Of a stretch of 61,456 nucleotides of DNA, positions 36,704 to 46,380 are shown piece by piece (the stretch's first letter is position 1; each line of letters opens with the position of its first letter). This stretch comes from Oceaniglobus roseus (lineage in GTDB: Bacteria > Pseudomonadota > Alphaproteobacteria > Rhodobacterales > Rhodobacteraceae). Both the position numbers and the translations under genes were made by a program. The notes under the pieces were generated by a model. It saw only the letters and a program-made list of their open reading frames with translations, had not been told where the DNA came from and ran no database searches. The stretch lies in NCBI RefSeq assembly GCF_002869745.1, contig NZ_PNOS01000032.1, forward strand, positions 1 to 61,456. Reading direction: 5' to 3'.

Positions 36704-38199
36704 GCTGGATCCTCGTCACCCCCCTGCTGGTCCCCTTTGCGACGGCCATCGCGGCCTTCCTGCTGCGCCACCGCCCGGCGGGTGCCTGGATCTCGGTCGC
36801 AGGCTCCGCCGCCGCCCTGGCCGCCTCGATCGTCCTGCTGACGGCGGTGCTGCAACAGGGCGTCGTCGCGGGCCAGATGGGCGGCTGGCCCGCGCCGTTC
36901 GGCATCACGCTGGTGGCCGACCGCCTTTCCGCCGTCATGGTCGTCATCACCGCGATCACCGGCCTTGCCGTCGCCCTCTACGCCACCGCCGAGGTGACCG
37001 AGCGGATGCGTTACCTCGGGTTCCACGCGCTGTTCCAGGTGCTGCTGGCGGGCGTCACCGGCGCCTTCCTGACCGGCGACATCTTCAACCTCTACGTCTG
37101 GTTCGAGGTCATGCTGATCTCGAGCTTCGGGCTCCTGATCCTCGGCGGCCGCCCGGCGCAGATCGACGGCGGGATCAAGTACGTCACGATCAACCTGATC
37201 TCGACGATCTTCTTCCTGTCTGCCACCGGCCTCCTCTACGGGATGACCGGCAGCCTCAACATGGCGGATCTGTCGCAACTGATCCCGCGGGTCGAGAACC
37301 AGGGCCTGATCACCGTCGTCGCGATGATGTTCATGGTCGCCTTCGGCATCAAGGCGGCGGTCTTCCCGCTGTTCTTCTGGCTGCCGGCCTCCTACCACAC
37401 GCCCGCCTTCTCGGTCTCTGCCGTCTTCGCGGGGCTGCTGACCAAGGTCGGGGTCTATGCCCTGATCCGGGTCTTCACGCTGATCTTCGACCACGACACC
37501 GGCTATACCCATACGGTGCTGCTCTGGGTCGCCTGCCTGACCATGGTCACCGGCGTTCTGGGGGCGGCGGCGCAGATGGACTTCCGCAAGATCCTGTCGT
37601 TCCACATCATCAGCCAGATCGGCTACATGATCCTCGGCCTCGCGCTGCTGACGCCGCTGGCGCTGGCGGGGGCGGTCTTCTACCTCGTTCACCACATCAT
37701 CGTGAAGGCGAACCTGTTCCTCGTCGCGGGCGTCGCCGAGCGTCTCACCGGATCCACCGCCCTCGGGCGCATCGGCGGCCTCTACACCCATGCGCCGCTG
37801 CTGGCGCTGCTGTTCCTGATCCCCGCCTTCTCGCTCGCGGGGTTCCCGCCGCTCTCGGGGTTCTGGGCGAAATACGTGCTGGTCAAGGCCTCGCTCGACA
37901 TCGAACACTGGATCGCCGCCGCCGTGGCGCTGGCCGTGGGCCTGCTCACCATCTTTTCGATGACCAAGATCTGGGGCGAGGCGTTCTGGCCGCCCCACCC
38001 CGACGGGGTCGAGCCGAAACTGTCCCGCCTCACCCGCGCCGAGCGTTGGCGGCTCCTGACCCCGATCGCGGCGCTGGCCACCATGACGGTCATCATCGGC
38101 CTCTTCCCGCAGCCCTTCATCACCTTCGCCGAAGGCGCGGCCGCGCAGCTTCTGGACAAGACCGCCTATGTGGACGCCGTGCTGGGGGCGCAGGAATGA
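36700..38199 (+). CDS. mrpD: Mrp antiporter subunit D
   Basis: A 499-residue polytopic protein, homologous to NuoM/NuoN, thought with MrpA to form the proton and cation pathways. Conserved segments are FNLYVWFEVMLISSFGLLI (Glu), FPLFFWLPASYHTPAFSVSAVFAGLLTKVG (Lys/His) and ILSFHIISQIGYMILG. It starts with GTG overlapping the mrpC stop and ends overlapping mrpE (ATGA). Confidence 0.93.
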   Translation: MSWILVTPLLVPFATAIAAFLLRHRPAGAWISVAGSAAALAASIVLLTAVLQQGVVAGQMGGWPAPFGITLVADRLSAVMVVITAITGLAVALYATAEVTERMRYLGFHALFQVLLAGVTGAFLTGDIFNLYVWFEVMLISSFGLLILGGRPAQIDGGIKYVTINLISTIFFLSATGLLYGMTGSLNMADLSQLIPRVENQGLITVVAMMFMVAFGIKAAVFPLFFWLPASYHTPAFSVSAVFAGLLTKVGVYALIRVFTLIFDHDTGYTHTVLLWVACLTMVTGVLGAAAQMDFRKILSFHIISQIGYMILGLALLTPLALAGAVFYLVHHIIVKANLFLVAGVAERLTGSTALGRIGGLYTHAPLLALLFLIPAFSLAGFPPLSGFWAKYVLVKASLDIEHWIAAAVALAVGLLTIFSMTKIWGEAFWPPHPDGVEPKLSRLTRAERWRLLTPIAALATMTVIIGLFPQPFITFAEGAAAQLLDKTAYVDAVLGAQE

Positions 38200-38675
38200 A
38201 CCGCTTCGTCACGAACCTTCTTCTCGCCGCCAGCTGGGCCGCCTTCCAGGGGCAGTTCACCCTGTTCAACCTTGCCGTCGGCTTCGTCATCGGCTTCGGC
38301 GTGCTCTGGGCGCTGCAACCGCTGATGGGCGGGCCGAGCCCCTATTTCCGCCGCGCGTGGACCTGGTCGAGGTTGCTGGTGATGTTCCATTACGAGCTGA
38401 TCCTCGGCGCCATCACCGTGGCCTGGGACGTGCTGACCCCGACCCAGCACTCGCGCCCCGGCATGGTGGAGGTGCCGCTCGACGTGACCTCGGACACCGC
38501 GATCTTCCTCGTCACGAACCTGATCTCGCTGACGCCGGGCACGCTCTCGCTGGACGTGTCCGAGGACCGCAAGACGCTCTATGTCCATGCCATGTTCGCC
38601 CACGACCCCGAGGCGACGGTGAAAAGCCTGAAACAGGGCATGGAACGCTGGGTGAAGGAGGCCGTGGAGACATGA
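38196..38675 (+). CDS. mrpE: Mrp antiporter subunit E
   Basis: A 159-residue membrane protein with two or three N-terminal helices and a cytoplasmic C-terminal part containing the MrpE pattern NLISLTPGTLSLDVSEDRKTLYVHAM. It is required for Mrp complex assembly in characterised systems. It overlaps mrpD and mrpF by 4 bases at each end. Confidence 0.92.
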   Translation: MNRFVTNLLLAASWAAFQGQFTLFNLAVGFVIGFGVLWALQPLMGGPSPYFRRAWTWSRLLVMFHYELILGAITVAWDVLTPTQHSRPGMVEVPLDVTSDTAIFLVTNLISLTPGTLSLDVSEDRKTLYVHAMFAHDPEATVKSLKQGMERWVKEAVET

Positions 38676-38986
38676 CGCCCGAAGATTTCCTGGCCGTGGC
38701 GCTGAACGTCACCTTCTCGCTGATCCTCGCCGCGCTGGTGCTGGGCTTCTACCGCCTTGCCAAGGGGCCGACGCTGCCCGACCGGGTGGTGGCGCTCGAC
38801 ATGATGACGGTGCTGATCGTCGCCTTCTGCGTCGCCTTCTCGATCACCTCGGAGGATCGCGCCTTCCTCGACGTGGCGCTGGTGCTGGGGCTGACCGGGT
38901 TTCTCGCGACTGTCGCGCTGGCCCGCTTCGCCGAACGCCGGCAGGCCCGGCGCGAGGCCCGCTCGGACACGGAGGACGGGGAATGA
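38672..38986 (+). CDS. mrpF: Mrp antiporter subunit F
   Basis: A 104-residue protein with three helices and the family motif RLAKGPTLPDRVVALDMM, followed by a charged C-terminal tail. Overlapping start and stop with mrpE and mrpG (ATGA each). Part of the same antiporter complex. Confidence 0.92.
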   Translation: MTPEDFLAVALNVTFSLILAALVLGFYRLAKGPTLPDRVVALDMMTVLIVAFCVAFSITSEDRAFLDVALVLGLTGFLATVALARFAERRQARREARSDTEDGE

Positions 38987-39306
38987 ACGACATCGTCACC
39001 GGCATCCTCTGCCTTGCCGCAGGAGTCTTCGCGGTGATCGCCGCCCTCGGCGTCGTGCGCCTGCCGGACGTGCTGGTGCGGATGCATGCCTCGACCAAGG
39101 CCGGCACGCTCGCCTCGGGGCTGATGGCCGCGGCGGCCATGGTGCACTTCGGCGACATCACCGTGATCTTCCGCGGCATCCTGATCGTCGGCTTCCTGTT
39201 CCTGACCGCCCCTGTGGCCGCCCACATGATCGGCCGCGCCGCTCTGAAGACCGGCGCCTCGCCGGAGACGCGCGACCTTACCCCGGGCGAGGAACACCCG
39301 CTCTGA
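38983..39306 (+). CDS. mrpG: Mrp antiporter subunit G
   Basis: A 107-residue protein with three helices and the MrpG motif GVVRLPDVLVRMHASTKAGTL. It is the last structural gene of the operon. It overlaps mrpF by 4 bases; a 186-base gap separates it from the following sensor kinase gene, which may or may not be co-transcribed. Confidence 0.92.
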   Translation: MNDIVTGILCLAAGVFAVIAALGVVRLPDVLVRMHASTKAGTLASGLMAAAAMVHFGDITVIFRGILIVGFLFLTAPVAAHMIGRAALKTGASPETRDLTPGEEHPL

Positions 39307-39492
39307 GGCGGCGTTGCCCCCGGGGAGACCTTGCAGTTCCTGACAGTCCGGCTGTAACCTTCGACTGACATCTTGACCCCGCCCGGTGGCGGCCGGACCC
39401 GCACCCCGCACGCACGGGGGCCGGGCCACGGCTGGCGCAGAGCGGCCTGCATGCGTTGCAGGCCACCGGGAGCAATGGGAGACGACGCGCCG

Positions 39493-40674
39493 ATGATCGA
39501 GCATTTCTCCGAATACATGCCCCACGGCATGTGCCTGCTGTGGGAACCCTGGCTGCTGCTGCTCTACGGCGGGTCCGATGTCCTGATCTTCATCGCCTAC
39601 TTCGCCATCCCGCTGGCCCTGCTGAAGGTGCTGCGGGGCCGCAAGGACATCCGCCATCGCGGTCTGATCCTGCTCTTCGCCTCGTTCATCCTGCTGTGCG
39701 GCATCACCCATGCGATGTCGGTCGTCACGCTGTGGATCCCGATCTACCCGATCCAGGGGACGATCAAGCTTCTGACCGGCATCGTCTCGGCCACGACGGC
39801 GGTGGTGCTGTTCCGCCTCGTGCCGCGGCTGATCGCGCTGCCGGGGGTCGATGCGCTGGAGCGGGCCAATGCCGAGTTGCGCGCCGAGATCGCGGCCCAC
39901 GAGCAGACGCTGGCCGACCTGCGCCGCTCGCGGCTGGAGCTGGAGGGCAAGGTGGAGGAGCGCACCGCAGAGCTGAAGGTGGCGAACGCGCGGCTGGCCG
40001 TGACCGCGCGGGAGGCGATCCACCGCAGCCGCAACCTGATCACCGTCGTCGCCTCGCTGGCCCGCCAGACCGCCCGCGGCCAGACCAGCCTCGACGCCTT
40101 CACCGAGCTGTTCAACGGCCGTCTCCACGCGCTGACCGTCGCCACCACCGCCGTGCTGCAGGGCGCGAACGAGACGGCGGCGGACCTCGACGACGTCATC
40201 CGCCGCCAGCTCGAGCCGCTGCTGCTGACCTGGGGCGAGCGGATCGAGATCTCGGGGCCCACGGTGCAGGTCGGTTCGGAAGCGGCGCAGCAGATCAGCC
40301 TCGCCATCCACGAACTGTCGACCAACGCCCAGAAGCACGGCGCGCTCGACACCCCGGGCGCCCGGATCGCGGTGACCTGGACGCTGCCCGTCGCGGCGGA
40401 CGGCGACCGCCGCCTGGTGCTGGCCTGGCGCGAGACGACGCCCGCCGTCACCGCCACCCCCGCGGTGGAACGCGGGGGGCCGGGCTTCGGCACCCGGCTT
40501 CTGAACCAGATCGTTCCGACCATGCTCCAGGGCAGCGCCCGCCAGCTGCGCGACGGCGGGGGGCTGTCCTACGTGCTCGACGTTCCCGTCTCCGCGCTGC
40601 GCCCCGGGGATGGCGAGGCCGAGAACGAGGGCTTCGTCACCGCCACCATCGACGAGACCTACGGCGTGGCCTGA
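39493..40674 (+). CDS. sensor histidine kinase with ethylene-receptor-like membrane domain
   Basis: A 393-residue membrane kinase. Three N-terminal helices (about 18-43, 55-80 and 85-112) read like the ETR1 ethylene-binding fold: Asp29 in GGSDVLI, Tyr36 and Pro40 in IAYFAIP, Cys69 and His73 in CGITH, the same spacing as the plant Cu(I) ligands. A coiled coil (about 120-170) leads to a HisKA_2/HWE-type core with His177 in EAIHRSRN, and an HATPase N-box HELSTNAQKHG with Asn278. The ATG at 39493 has GGGAGA 10 bases upstream; an ATG at 39475 would add six residues. No response regulator is adjacent. Its signal, ethylene or other, is unproven. Confidence 0.82.
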   Translation: MIEHFSEYMPHGMCLLWEPWLLLLYGGSDVLIFIAYFAIPLALLKVLRGRKDIRHRGLILLFASFILLCGITHAMSVVTLWIPIYPIQGTIKLLTGIVSATTAVVLFRLVPRLIALPGVDALERANAELRAEIAAHEQTLADLRRSRLELEGKVEERTAELKVANARLAVTAREAIHRSRNLITVVASLARQTARGQTSLDAFTELFNGRLHALTVATTAVLQGANETAADLDDVIRRQLEPLLLTWGERIEISGPTVQVGSEAAQQISLAIHELSTNAQKHGALDTPGARIAVTWTLPVAADGDRRLVLAWRETTPAVTATPAVERGGPGFGTRLLNQIVPTMLQGSARQLRDGGGLSYVLDVPVSALRPGDGEAENEGFVTATIDETYGVA

Positions 40675-40753
40675 CCCGCTGCGGGCCGCAGGGCGGTTCT
40701 CCGGAGGAGGGCGGCGGGTCTCTGCGGCATTCCGGAAGGAAACAGAGTGGGGG

Positions 40754-42337
40754 TCAGGCCTTCCGGGGGCGTTTCAGGGCGCCGCGGATGTCCGACAGCG
40801 CGAAGGCGCCGATGGCCGAGCCGATGACGTAGTAGCTGACCATGCCCGTCAGGACGAGGCCGACCAGCGCCGGGACCTTCCAAGCCGGCAGGTCGAACAG
40901 CGGTCCGAGCGCGGCCATCGCCGCCCAGAGGCAGAGTCCCATGCCCGCCGAGGCGGCGAGGATGCGCCAGAGGCGGCGGCGGAAGCGGTCGTCAAAGCGC
41001 GCCGCCTCTCCCATGGTGCGCGCGCCGCGCCAGAGCAGCCAGACCATCGCCCAGGCCGCGAGCGTCGTGCCGAGCGCCGCGGCGAGGTAGCCGATCACCG
41101 GCGCGAGGCCGATGGCAAGGCCCGCATTCACCACCAGCGCGGCGAGCGCGAAGCGGAACGGGCTCTTCGTGTCCTCGCGCGCGAAGTAGAGCGGCTGCAG
41201 CACCTTCTGGAGCACGAAGGCGGGCAGGCCCAGCCCGTAGACCGCCAGCGCCCAGGCCGTGGCAAGGCTGTCCTCGGGGCCGAAGGCGCCGCGCTGGAAC
41301 AGGACCTGCGTGACGGGCAGGGGCACCACGACGAAGGCGACGGCACAGGGCACGGTCAGGGTCAGCGCCATCTCGGCGGCGCGGCTGACGGCATAGCGGC
41401 CGCCCACCGTGTCCCCCGCCTGGAGGCGGCGCGACAGCTCGGGCAGCAGCACCACGCCGATGGCGATGCCCACAACGCCGAGCGGCAGCTGGTAAAGCCG
41501 GTCGGCATAGTTCAGCCAGGCGATGGCGCCGTCGAAGAAGCTGGCCACCTGGCGGCCGACCAGCAGGTTGATCTGCACCACGCCCCCCGCCAGCGCCGCC
41601 GGCGCCGCGATGATGGCGAGCTTCTTCAGGTCCGGCGTCAGCTTCGGCTTCCGGATCGTGAGCTTGAACCCCGCCCGCGCCGCCGCCCACCAGACCAGCG
41701 CCAGCTGCGCGATGCCGCCCACCGGCACCGACAGCGCCAGCGTGTCGCCGACCCTCAGCCCCAGCATCTGGTCCATTCCCGCGCCCAGCATGTCCGACGC
41801 CGGGCGCCCCATCGCCGCGCCGACCAGCACGCCGACGATGAAGACGATGTTCAGCAGCACCGGCGCCGCCGCCGCCGCTAGGAACCGACCGTTGGCGTTC
41901 AGCACGCCCGAGACGAGCGCGGCGAGCGAGATGAACAGGATGTAGGGAAAGGCGATGCGGCCGTATTCCACGGCGAGGTCGAAGCGTTCGTCGCCGCGGA
42001 ACCCCCCGGCCATGGCCGTGACGAGCCAGGGCATGACGAGGATGCCGATCACGGTGAAGACCGAAAGGACCAGGATCATCCCCGCGAAGGCGTCCTGCGC
42101 GAAGCCCTTCGGATCGTCGCCGGATTCCACCTTCTTCGAGAACAGCGGCACGAAGGCCATGTTGAACGCGCCTTCGGCGAAGAAGCGGCGGAACATGTTC
42201 GGCAGGGAGAAGGCGACGAGGAAGGCCTCGGCCACGGGGCCCGAGCCGAGGTAGGCCGCGATCATGATGTCGCGGACGAACCCCATGACCCGGCTCGCCA
42301 TGGTCCAGGCGCCGACCGTCAGAAATCCGCGCAGCAT
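40754..42337 (-). CDS. murJ: lipid II flippase MurJ
   Basis: A 527-residue polytopic inner-membrane protein of the MviN/MurJ family, which flips the peptidoglycan precursor lipid II across the membrane. Family segments are TMASRVMGFVRDIMIAAYLG, FRRFFAEGAFNMAFVPLFS and LPLGVVGIAIGVVLLPELSR. About 14 helices, and standard length. The ATG shares one base with the glnD stop (TAATG), so the two are co-translated. Confidence 0.95.
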   Translation of the reverse strand: MLRGFLTVGAWTMASRVMGFVRDIMIAAYLGSGPVAEAFLVAFSLPNMFRRFFAEGAFNMAFVPLFSKKVESGDDPKGFAQDAFAGMILVLSVFTVIGILVMPWLVTAMAGGFRGDERFDLAVEYGRIAFPYILFISLAALVSGVLNANGRFLAAAAAPVLLNIVFIVGVLVGAAMGRPASDMLGAGMDQMLGLRVGDTLALSVPVGGIAQLALVWWAAARAGFKLTIRKPKLTPDLKKLAIIAAPAALAGGVVQINLLVGRQVASFFDGAIAWLNYADRLYQLPLGVVGIAIGVVLLPELSRRLQAGDTVGGRYAVSRAAEMALTLTVPCAVAFVVVPLPVTQVLFQRGAFGPEDSLATAWALAVYGLGLPAFVLQKVLQPLYFAREDTKSPFRFALAALVVNAGLAIGLAPVIGYLAAALGTTLAAWAMVWLLWRGARTMGEAARFDDRFRRRLWRILAASAGMGLCLWAAMAALGPLFDLPAWKVPALVGLVLTGMVSYYVIGSAIGAFALSDIRGALKRPRKA

Positions 42338-45156
42338 TACGCCCGGGCCCTCGCAGATCCCTGTTCGATGGCCTCGCGCAGGCGCCTCTCGATCGTGCGC
42401 TGCTTGCTCTCGGTATAGAATTTCAGACCGAACATGTCCTTGACATAGAAGGTGTCCACCACCTGCTCGCCGTAGGTCGCGATGACGGCGGAGGCAATGG
42501 AGATGTTGGAGGCGGCCAGCGTCCGTGTCAGGTCGTAGAGCAGGCCGGGGCGGTCGCGGGTGTCGACCTCGATGATGGTGTAGATCTCGGAGCCGTCGTT
42601 GTCGAAGGTGATGATCGTCGGGACGCGGAAGCCCTTCTCGCGCTTCTTCATCTTGTCGCGCGGCTTCAGCGCCTCGCGCGCCACGACCTCGCCCTTCAGC
42701 GTGCGGCCGATCATGGTGCGCAGGCGGTCGAGCTTGTCGCGGGCATAGGGGTGGCCGTCGGCGTCCTGCACCCAGAACACCGCCGTGGCATAGCCGTCGT
42801 TGGAGGTGTAGGTGCGCGCGTCGACCACGTTCGCGCCGACCAGCGCCAGCGCCCCGGCGAGGCGCGAGAAGATGCCGGGGTGGTCGACCATGGCGAAGCA
42901 GGCGCGGGTCGCGTCGCGGTCGGGGTCGGGTTCGAGGTCGATGCGGATGTCGCCGTCCTCGATGTTCTGGAGGAGCTTGGCGAAGACGACATGGGCCGCG
43001 GTGTCGAGCCCCTGCCAGTAGGGCGGGTAATGGCGCTGCGTCTCGTGGCGGACCACGGACTTGTCCCAGCCCTCGAGCGCCTCGCGCAGCAGGCGGCGCG
43101 CCTCGGTGCCGCGGGTCTCGCGGTTGAGCGCCTCGATGCCGTTCTCCAGCGCATCCACCGTCTCGCGGTAGAGCTGGCGCAGCAGCTGGGCCTTCCAGTT
43201 GTTCCAGGTGCCGGGGCCGACCCCGCGGATATCGCAGACGGTGAGAACGGTCAGCAGGTCCAGCCGCTTGCGGTTCCTCACCGCCTTGGCGAAGTCGCGG
43301 ATGGTGCGCGGGTCCGACAGGTCGCGCTTCTGGGCGATGTCGGACATCAGCAGGTGATAGCGCACGAGCCATTCCACCGTGTCCGTCTCGGCCTGCTTCA
43401 GCCCGAGCCGCGGACAGACCTTGCGCGCGATCTTGGCGCCGAGGGCCGAGTGATCCTCGTCCCGGCCCTTGCCGATGTCGTGCAGCAGCACCGACAGGTA
43501 CATCACCCGCCGGTTCACCGCGTTCTCCTTCAGGATCCGGCTGGCGATCGGCAGCTCCTCGACCAGCTCGCCCCGCTCGATCTGCGAGAGCGCGCCGATG
43601 CACTGGATCGTGTGCTCGTCCACCGTGAAGTGGTGGTACATGTTGAACTGCATCATCGCCACGATGGGCTCGAACTCGGGCAGGAAGGCGGCCAGCACGC
43701 CCAGCTCGTTCATCCGCCGGAGCGCCCGGTCGGGAGAGGGGTACTTCAGCAGCAGGTCCATGAAGATGCGCACCGCCTCGGGCGACTTGCGCACGCTGTT
43801 GTCGATCAGGTGCAGGTTGGCGGCGATGGCCCGCATGGCGTCGGGATGGAGGAGGTGGCCGGTCCTGAGCGCCTCCTCGAAGATGGCGAGCAGGTTCAGC
43901 GGATCGGCAAGGAAGGCCTTGCGGTCCTCGAAGTTCAGGCGGTTCTGCTCGATCGCGAAGCCGGGACGGGTCTTCCGCTTGCGGCGGAACAGGCCGACGA
44001 GGCTGGGCGCGTCCTTCTTGTGGTCGGCTTCCAGCGCGGTCAGCAGGATCCGCGTGAGCTCGCCCACCCGGTTCGCGTGCCGGAAATAGGTCTGCATGAA
44101 ATGCTCGACCCCGCGCCGCCCCGCGCGGTCCTGGAAGCCCATGCGCTCGGCCACCTCGACCTGCATGTCGAAGGTCAGCTGGTCCATCGCCCGCCCCGCG
44201 ATCAGGTGCATGTGGCAGCGCACCGCCAGCAGGAAGCTCTCGGCCCGCTGGAACTGGTCGAACTCGTTCTGGGTGAAGGTGCCCGCTGCGACGAGGCCCG
44301 AGGTGTCCTCGACCCGGTTGACGTATTTCGCGATCCAGAACAGCGTCTGGAGATCCCGGAGGCCGCCCTTGCCCTCCTTCACGTTCGGCTCCAGCACGTA
44401 GCGCTGGCCGCCCTGCTTGTTGTGCCGCTGGGTGCGCTCGGCCAGCTTGGCGGCGATGAACTCGGCCCCGCTGTCGTTGAAGAGCTCGCTCCACAGCCGC
44501 TCGCCCAGGTCGTCGTCCAGCTCCTGCCGCCCGACGAGGAAGCGCCGCTCAAGAAGAGCGGTGCGCACGGTATAGTCCTCCTTGGCCATGCGCAGGCAGT
44601 CCTTGATGGTGCGGCTGGCATGGCCGACCTTCAGGTGCAGGTCCCAGAACATGTAGAGCATGGACTCGATCACGCTCTCCGCCCAGGCGGTGATCTTGTA
44701 GGGTGTCAGGAACAGCAGGTCGACGTCCGAGAAGGGGCACATCTCGGCCCGGCCGTAGCCGCCCACGGCCAGCACCGCCAGCCGCTCGCCCCCGGTGGGG
44801 TTCGGGCGCGGGTGCAGGTGGCGGGTGGCGACGTCGAAGATCGTCCCGACGACGCAATCGGTGAGATAGCTGTAGGCGGCGACGGTCGGGCGCGCCGTCT
44901 CGGGACTGGCGGTGAAGGCCTCGGCGATCGCGCGGCGGCCCTCGTCCAGCCCGGCCTTCAGGTGCTGCACGGCGGCGGCGCGCATCGCGGCGGGATCGGT
45001 TGCCCCGGCAATATCGGCCTCGATCCGCGCCTGCAGGGCGGCGCGGTCGAAGATCCGGTGCTCCGGCAGGATCAGGTCCCCGTGGGACGCTGGAAAGACG
45101 TCGACGGGCGCAGGCTCAGAAGCCGGGGCCGCCGAAACTCTTCGGCGCAGGGTCAA
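42337..45156 (-). CDS. glnD: PII uridylyltransferase / uridylyl-removing enzyme
   Basis: A 939-residue nitrogen sensor that uridylylates PII proteins when nitrogen is scarce and removes the group when glutamine is high. The nucleotidyltransferase motif is GGYGRAEMCPFSDVDLLF with Asp144 and Asp146. The HD hydrolase motif is LLHDIGKG with His559-Asp560. Two C-terminal ACT domains follow (DHPGIFSRLAGAL and DTRDRPGLLYDL). The start appears to be TTG at 45156, preceded by AGGTGG; no ATG exists near the expected N-terminus. It overlaps the upstream lipoprotein gene by 41 bases. Confidence 0.92.
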   Translation of the reverse strand: MTLRRRVSAAPASEPAPVDVFPASHGDLILPEHRIFDRAALQARIEADIAGATDPAAMRAAAVQHLKAGLDEGRRAIAEAFTASPETARPTVAAYSYLTDCVVGTIFDVATRHLHPRPNPTGGERLAVLAVGGYGRAEMCPFSDVDLLFLTPYKITAWAESVIESMLYMFWDLHLKVGHASRTIKDCLRMAKEDYTVRTALLERRFLVGRQELDDDLGERLWSELFNDSGAEFIAAKLAERTQRHNKQGGQRYVLEPNVKEGKGGLRDLQTLFWIAKYVNRVEDTSGLVAAGTFTQNEFDQFQRAESFLLAVRCHMHLIAGRAMDQLTFDMQVEVAERMGFQDRAGRRGVEHFMQTYFRHANRVGELTRILLTALEADHKKDAPSLVGLFRRKRKTRPGFAIEQNRLNFEDRKAFLADPLNLLAIFEEALRTGHLLHPDAMRAIAANLHLIDNSVRKSPEAVRIFMDLLLKYPSPDRALRRMNELGVLAAFLPEFEPIVAMMQFNMYHHFTVDEHTIQCIGALSQIERGELVEELPIASRILKENAVNRRVMYLSVLLHDIGKGRDEDHSALGAKIARKVCPRLGLKQAETDTVEWLVRYHLLMSDIAQKRDLSDPRTIRDFAKAVRNRKRLDLLTVLTVCDIRGVGPGTWNNWKAQLLRQLYRETVDALENGIEALNRETRGTEARRLLREALEGWDKSVVRHETQRHYPPYWQGLDTAAHVVFAKLLQNIEDGDIRIDLEPDPDRDATRACFAMVDHPGIFSRLAGALALVGANVVDARTYTSNDGYATAVFWVQDADGHPYARDKLDRLRTMIGRTLKGEVVAREALKPRDKMKKREKGFRVPTIITFDNDGSEIYTIIEVDTRDRPGLLYDLTRTLAASNISIASAVIATYGEQVVDTFYVKDMFGLKFYTESKQRTIERRLREAIEQGSARARA

Positions 45157-46294
45157 TCACCACCACCTGGTTGTTGCGGATCTGGGCCACGGCCATGCCC
45201 CGCTGGTTGGTGCCGTCGGGCCGCAGCCGGAAGATGCCGTTGACGCCGATGAAGCCCGAACCCTGGGTCAGCGCGCTGGTGCTGAGCGCGTCGCGGCGGC
45301 CGGTCTTCACCAGGGCGCCGATCGCCGCGATCCCGTCATAGGCCAGACCCGCGATCGCATGGGGGTTCGAGCCGTAGGCGGCGGTGTAGCGGCTTTCGAA
45401 CCGGCTGGTCAGGCCCGGATCGGGCAGGGCGAACCAGCTGCCCTGGAGGCCCTGGAGCGACAGCGCGCTGCTCGGGATGTCGAGGCGCGAGAGGCCGATG
45501 AACTGGGTCGCCGAGGGCGAGACGCCATTGGCGGGCAGCAGGTCGGCCAGGAAGGGCAGGGCGCCGGCGGTGTCCGAGGTCATGAACAGGGCGTTCGCGC
45601 CCGAGGCCTGAATCGCGCTGGCGATGCCGGGCACGGCGCGGGTCACGCCCTGCTGCGACAGCTCGAAGGACGAGACCCCGGCCAGCTGCGCGCGGTTCGC
45701 CTGGATGGCGCCGAGGATGGCGTCGCGGCCCAGCTCCTCGGCCGTGCTCTGGCCGTGGACGACGTAGATGTTGCCGCGGCCCTGGCGGGCGGCGTAGCTG
45801 ACCAGCCGGTTCGCCGTGTTCTCGAAGGTGTTGCCCAGCACGAAGACGTTGCCGCCCGCGATCGAGGTATTGTTCGAGAAGGCCAGCAGGTTCACCCCGC
45901 GGTCGGCCACGGCGACCCCGGCCGCGTTGGCGGCCTGGGCGAACACGGGGCCGAGGATGATCTGCGCGCCGTCGGCCACCGCGCGGGTCGCCGCCTCGGC
46001 CGCCTGGGCGGGTTGGCCGCCGGAATCGTAGACCTTGAGGTCGATCTGGACGCCGTCGAGGTCGGTGATGGCAAGCCGCGCCGCGTTCTCGAGGCTGCGG
46101 GACAGCAGGGCGCCGCCGTCGGGCGAGGAGGCGGGCACCAGCAGGGCCACCTGCACCGGCGCCGACGGGTTGATCCGCCCGCCGCCGCCTCCGCCGAGCG
46201 CGATCGGATCGCAGGCGGCAAGCGAGAGGGCGGCAAACGCAGCGGCGGCCAGCCGGACGATCGGCTTGCGGGCGGCGGTCAAAAAGGCAAACAT
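45116..46294 (-). CDS. LppC/LpoA-type penicillin-binding protein activator lipoprotein
   Basis: A 392-residue lipoprotein. The start at 46294 gives a short charged N-terminus, a hydrophobic stretch and the lipobox LAAC with Cys28. The remainder is a periplasmic-binding-protein type I fold (VQVALLVPASSPDGGALLSRSLENAARLAI, IAGLAYDGIAAIGALVK) as in LpoA/YraM, the outer-membrane activator of PBP1A. Placement beside yraN and rsmI, the usual YraL-YraM-YraN order, supports this. An upstream in-frame extension to 46396 lacks a signal-like start and runs into the rsmI promoter. Confidence 0.85.
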   Translation of the reverse strand: MFAFLTAARKPIVRLAAAAFAALSLAACDPIALGGGGGGRINPSAPVQVALLVPASSPDGGALLSRSLENAARLAITDLDGVQIDLKVYDSGGQPAQAAEAATRAVADGAQIILGPVFAQAANAAGVAVADRGVNLLAFSNNTSIAGGNVFVLGNTFENTANRLVSYAARQGRGNIYVVHGQSTAEELGRDAILGAIQANRAQLAGVSSFELSQQGVTRAVPGIASAIQASGANALFMTSDTAGALPFLADLLPANGVSPSATQFIGLSRLDIPSSALSLQGLQGSWFALPDPGLTSRFESRYTAAYGSNPHAIAGLAYDGIAAIGALVKTGRRDALSTSALTQGSGFIGVNGIFRLRPDGTNQRGMAVAQIRNNQVVVIDPAPKSFGGPGF

Positions 46295-46380
46295 CGGCGA
46301 ACTTTCTTGCGGCGCGGTCTGAAGGTGTCGCACGACCCTAGGCTGAGACGCGGAGCGTGTAAATCGGAGAGAGCGCCGAC

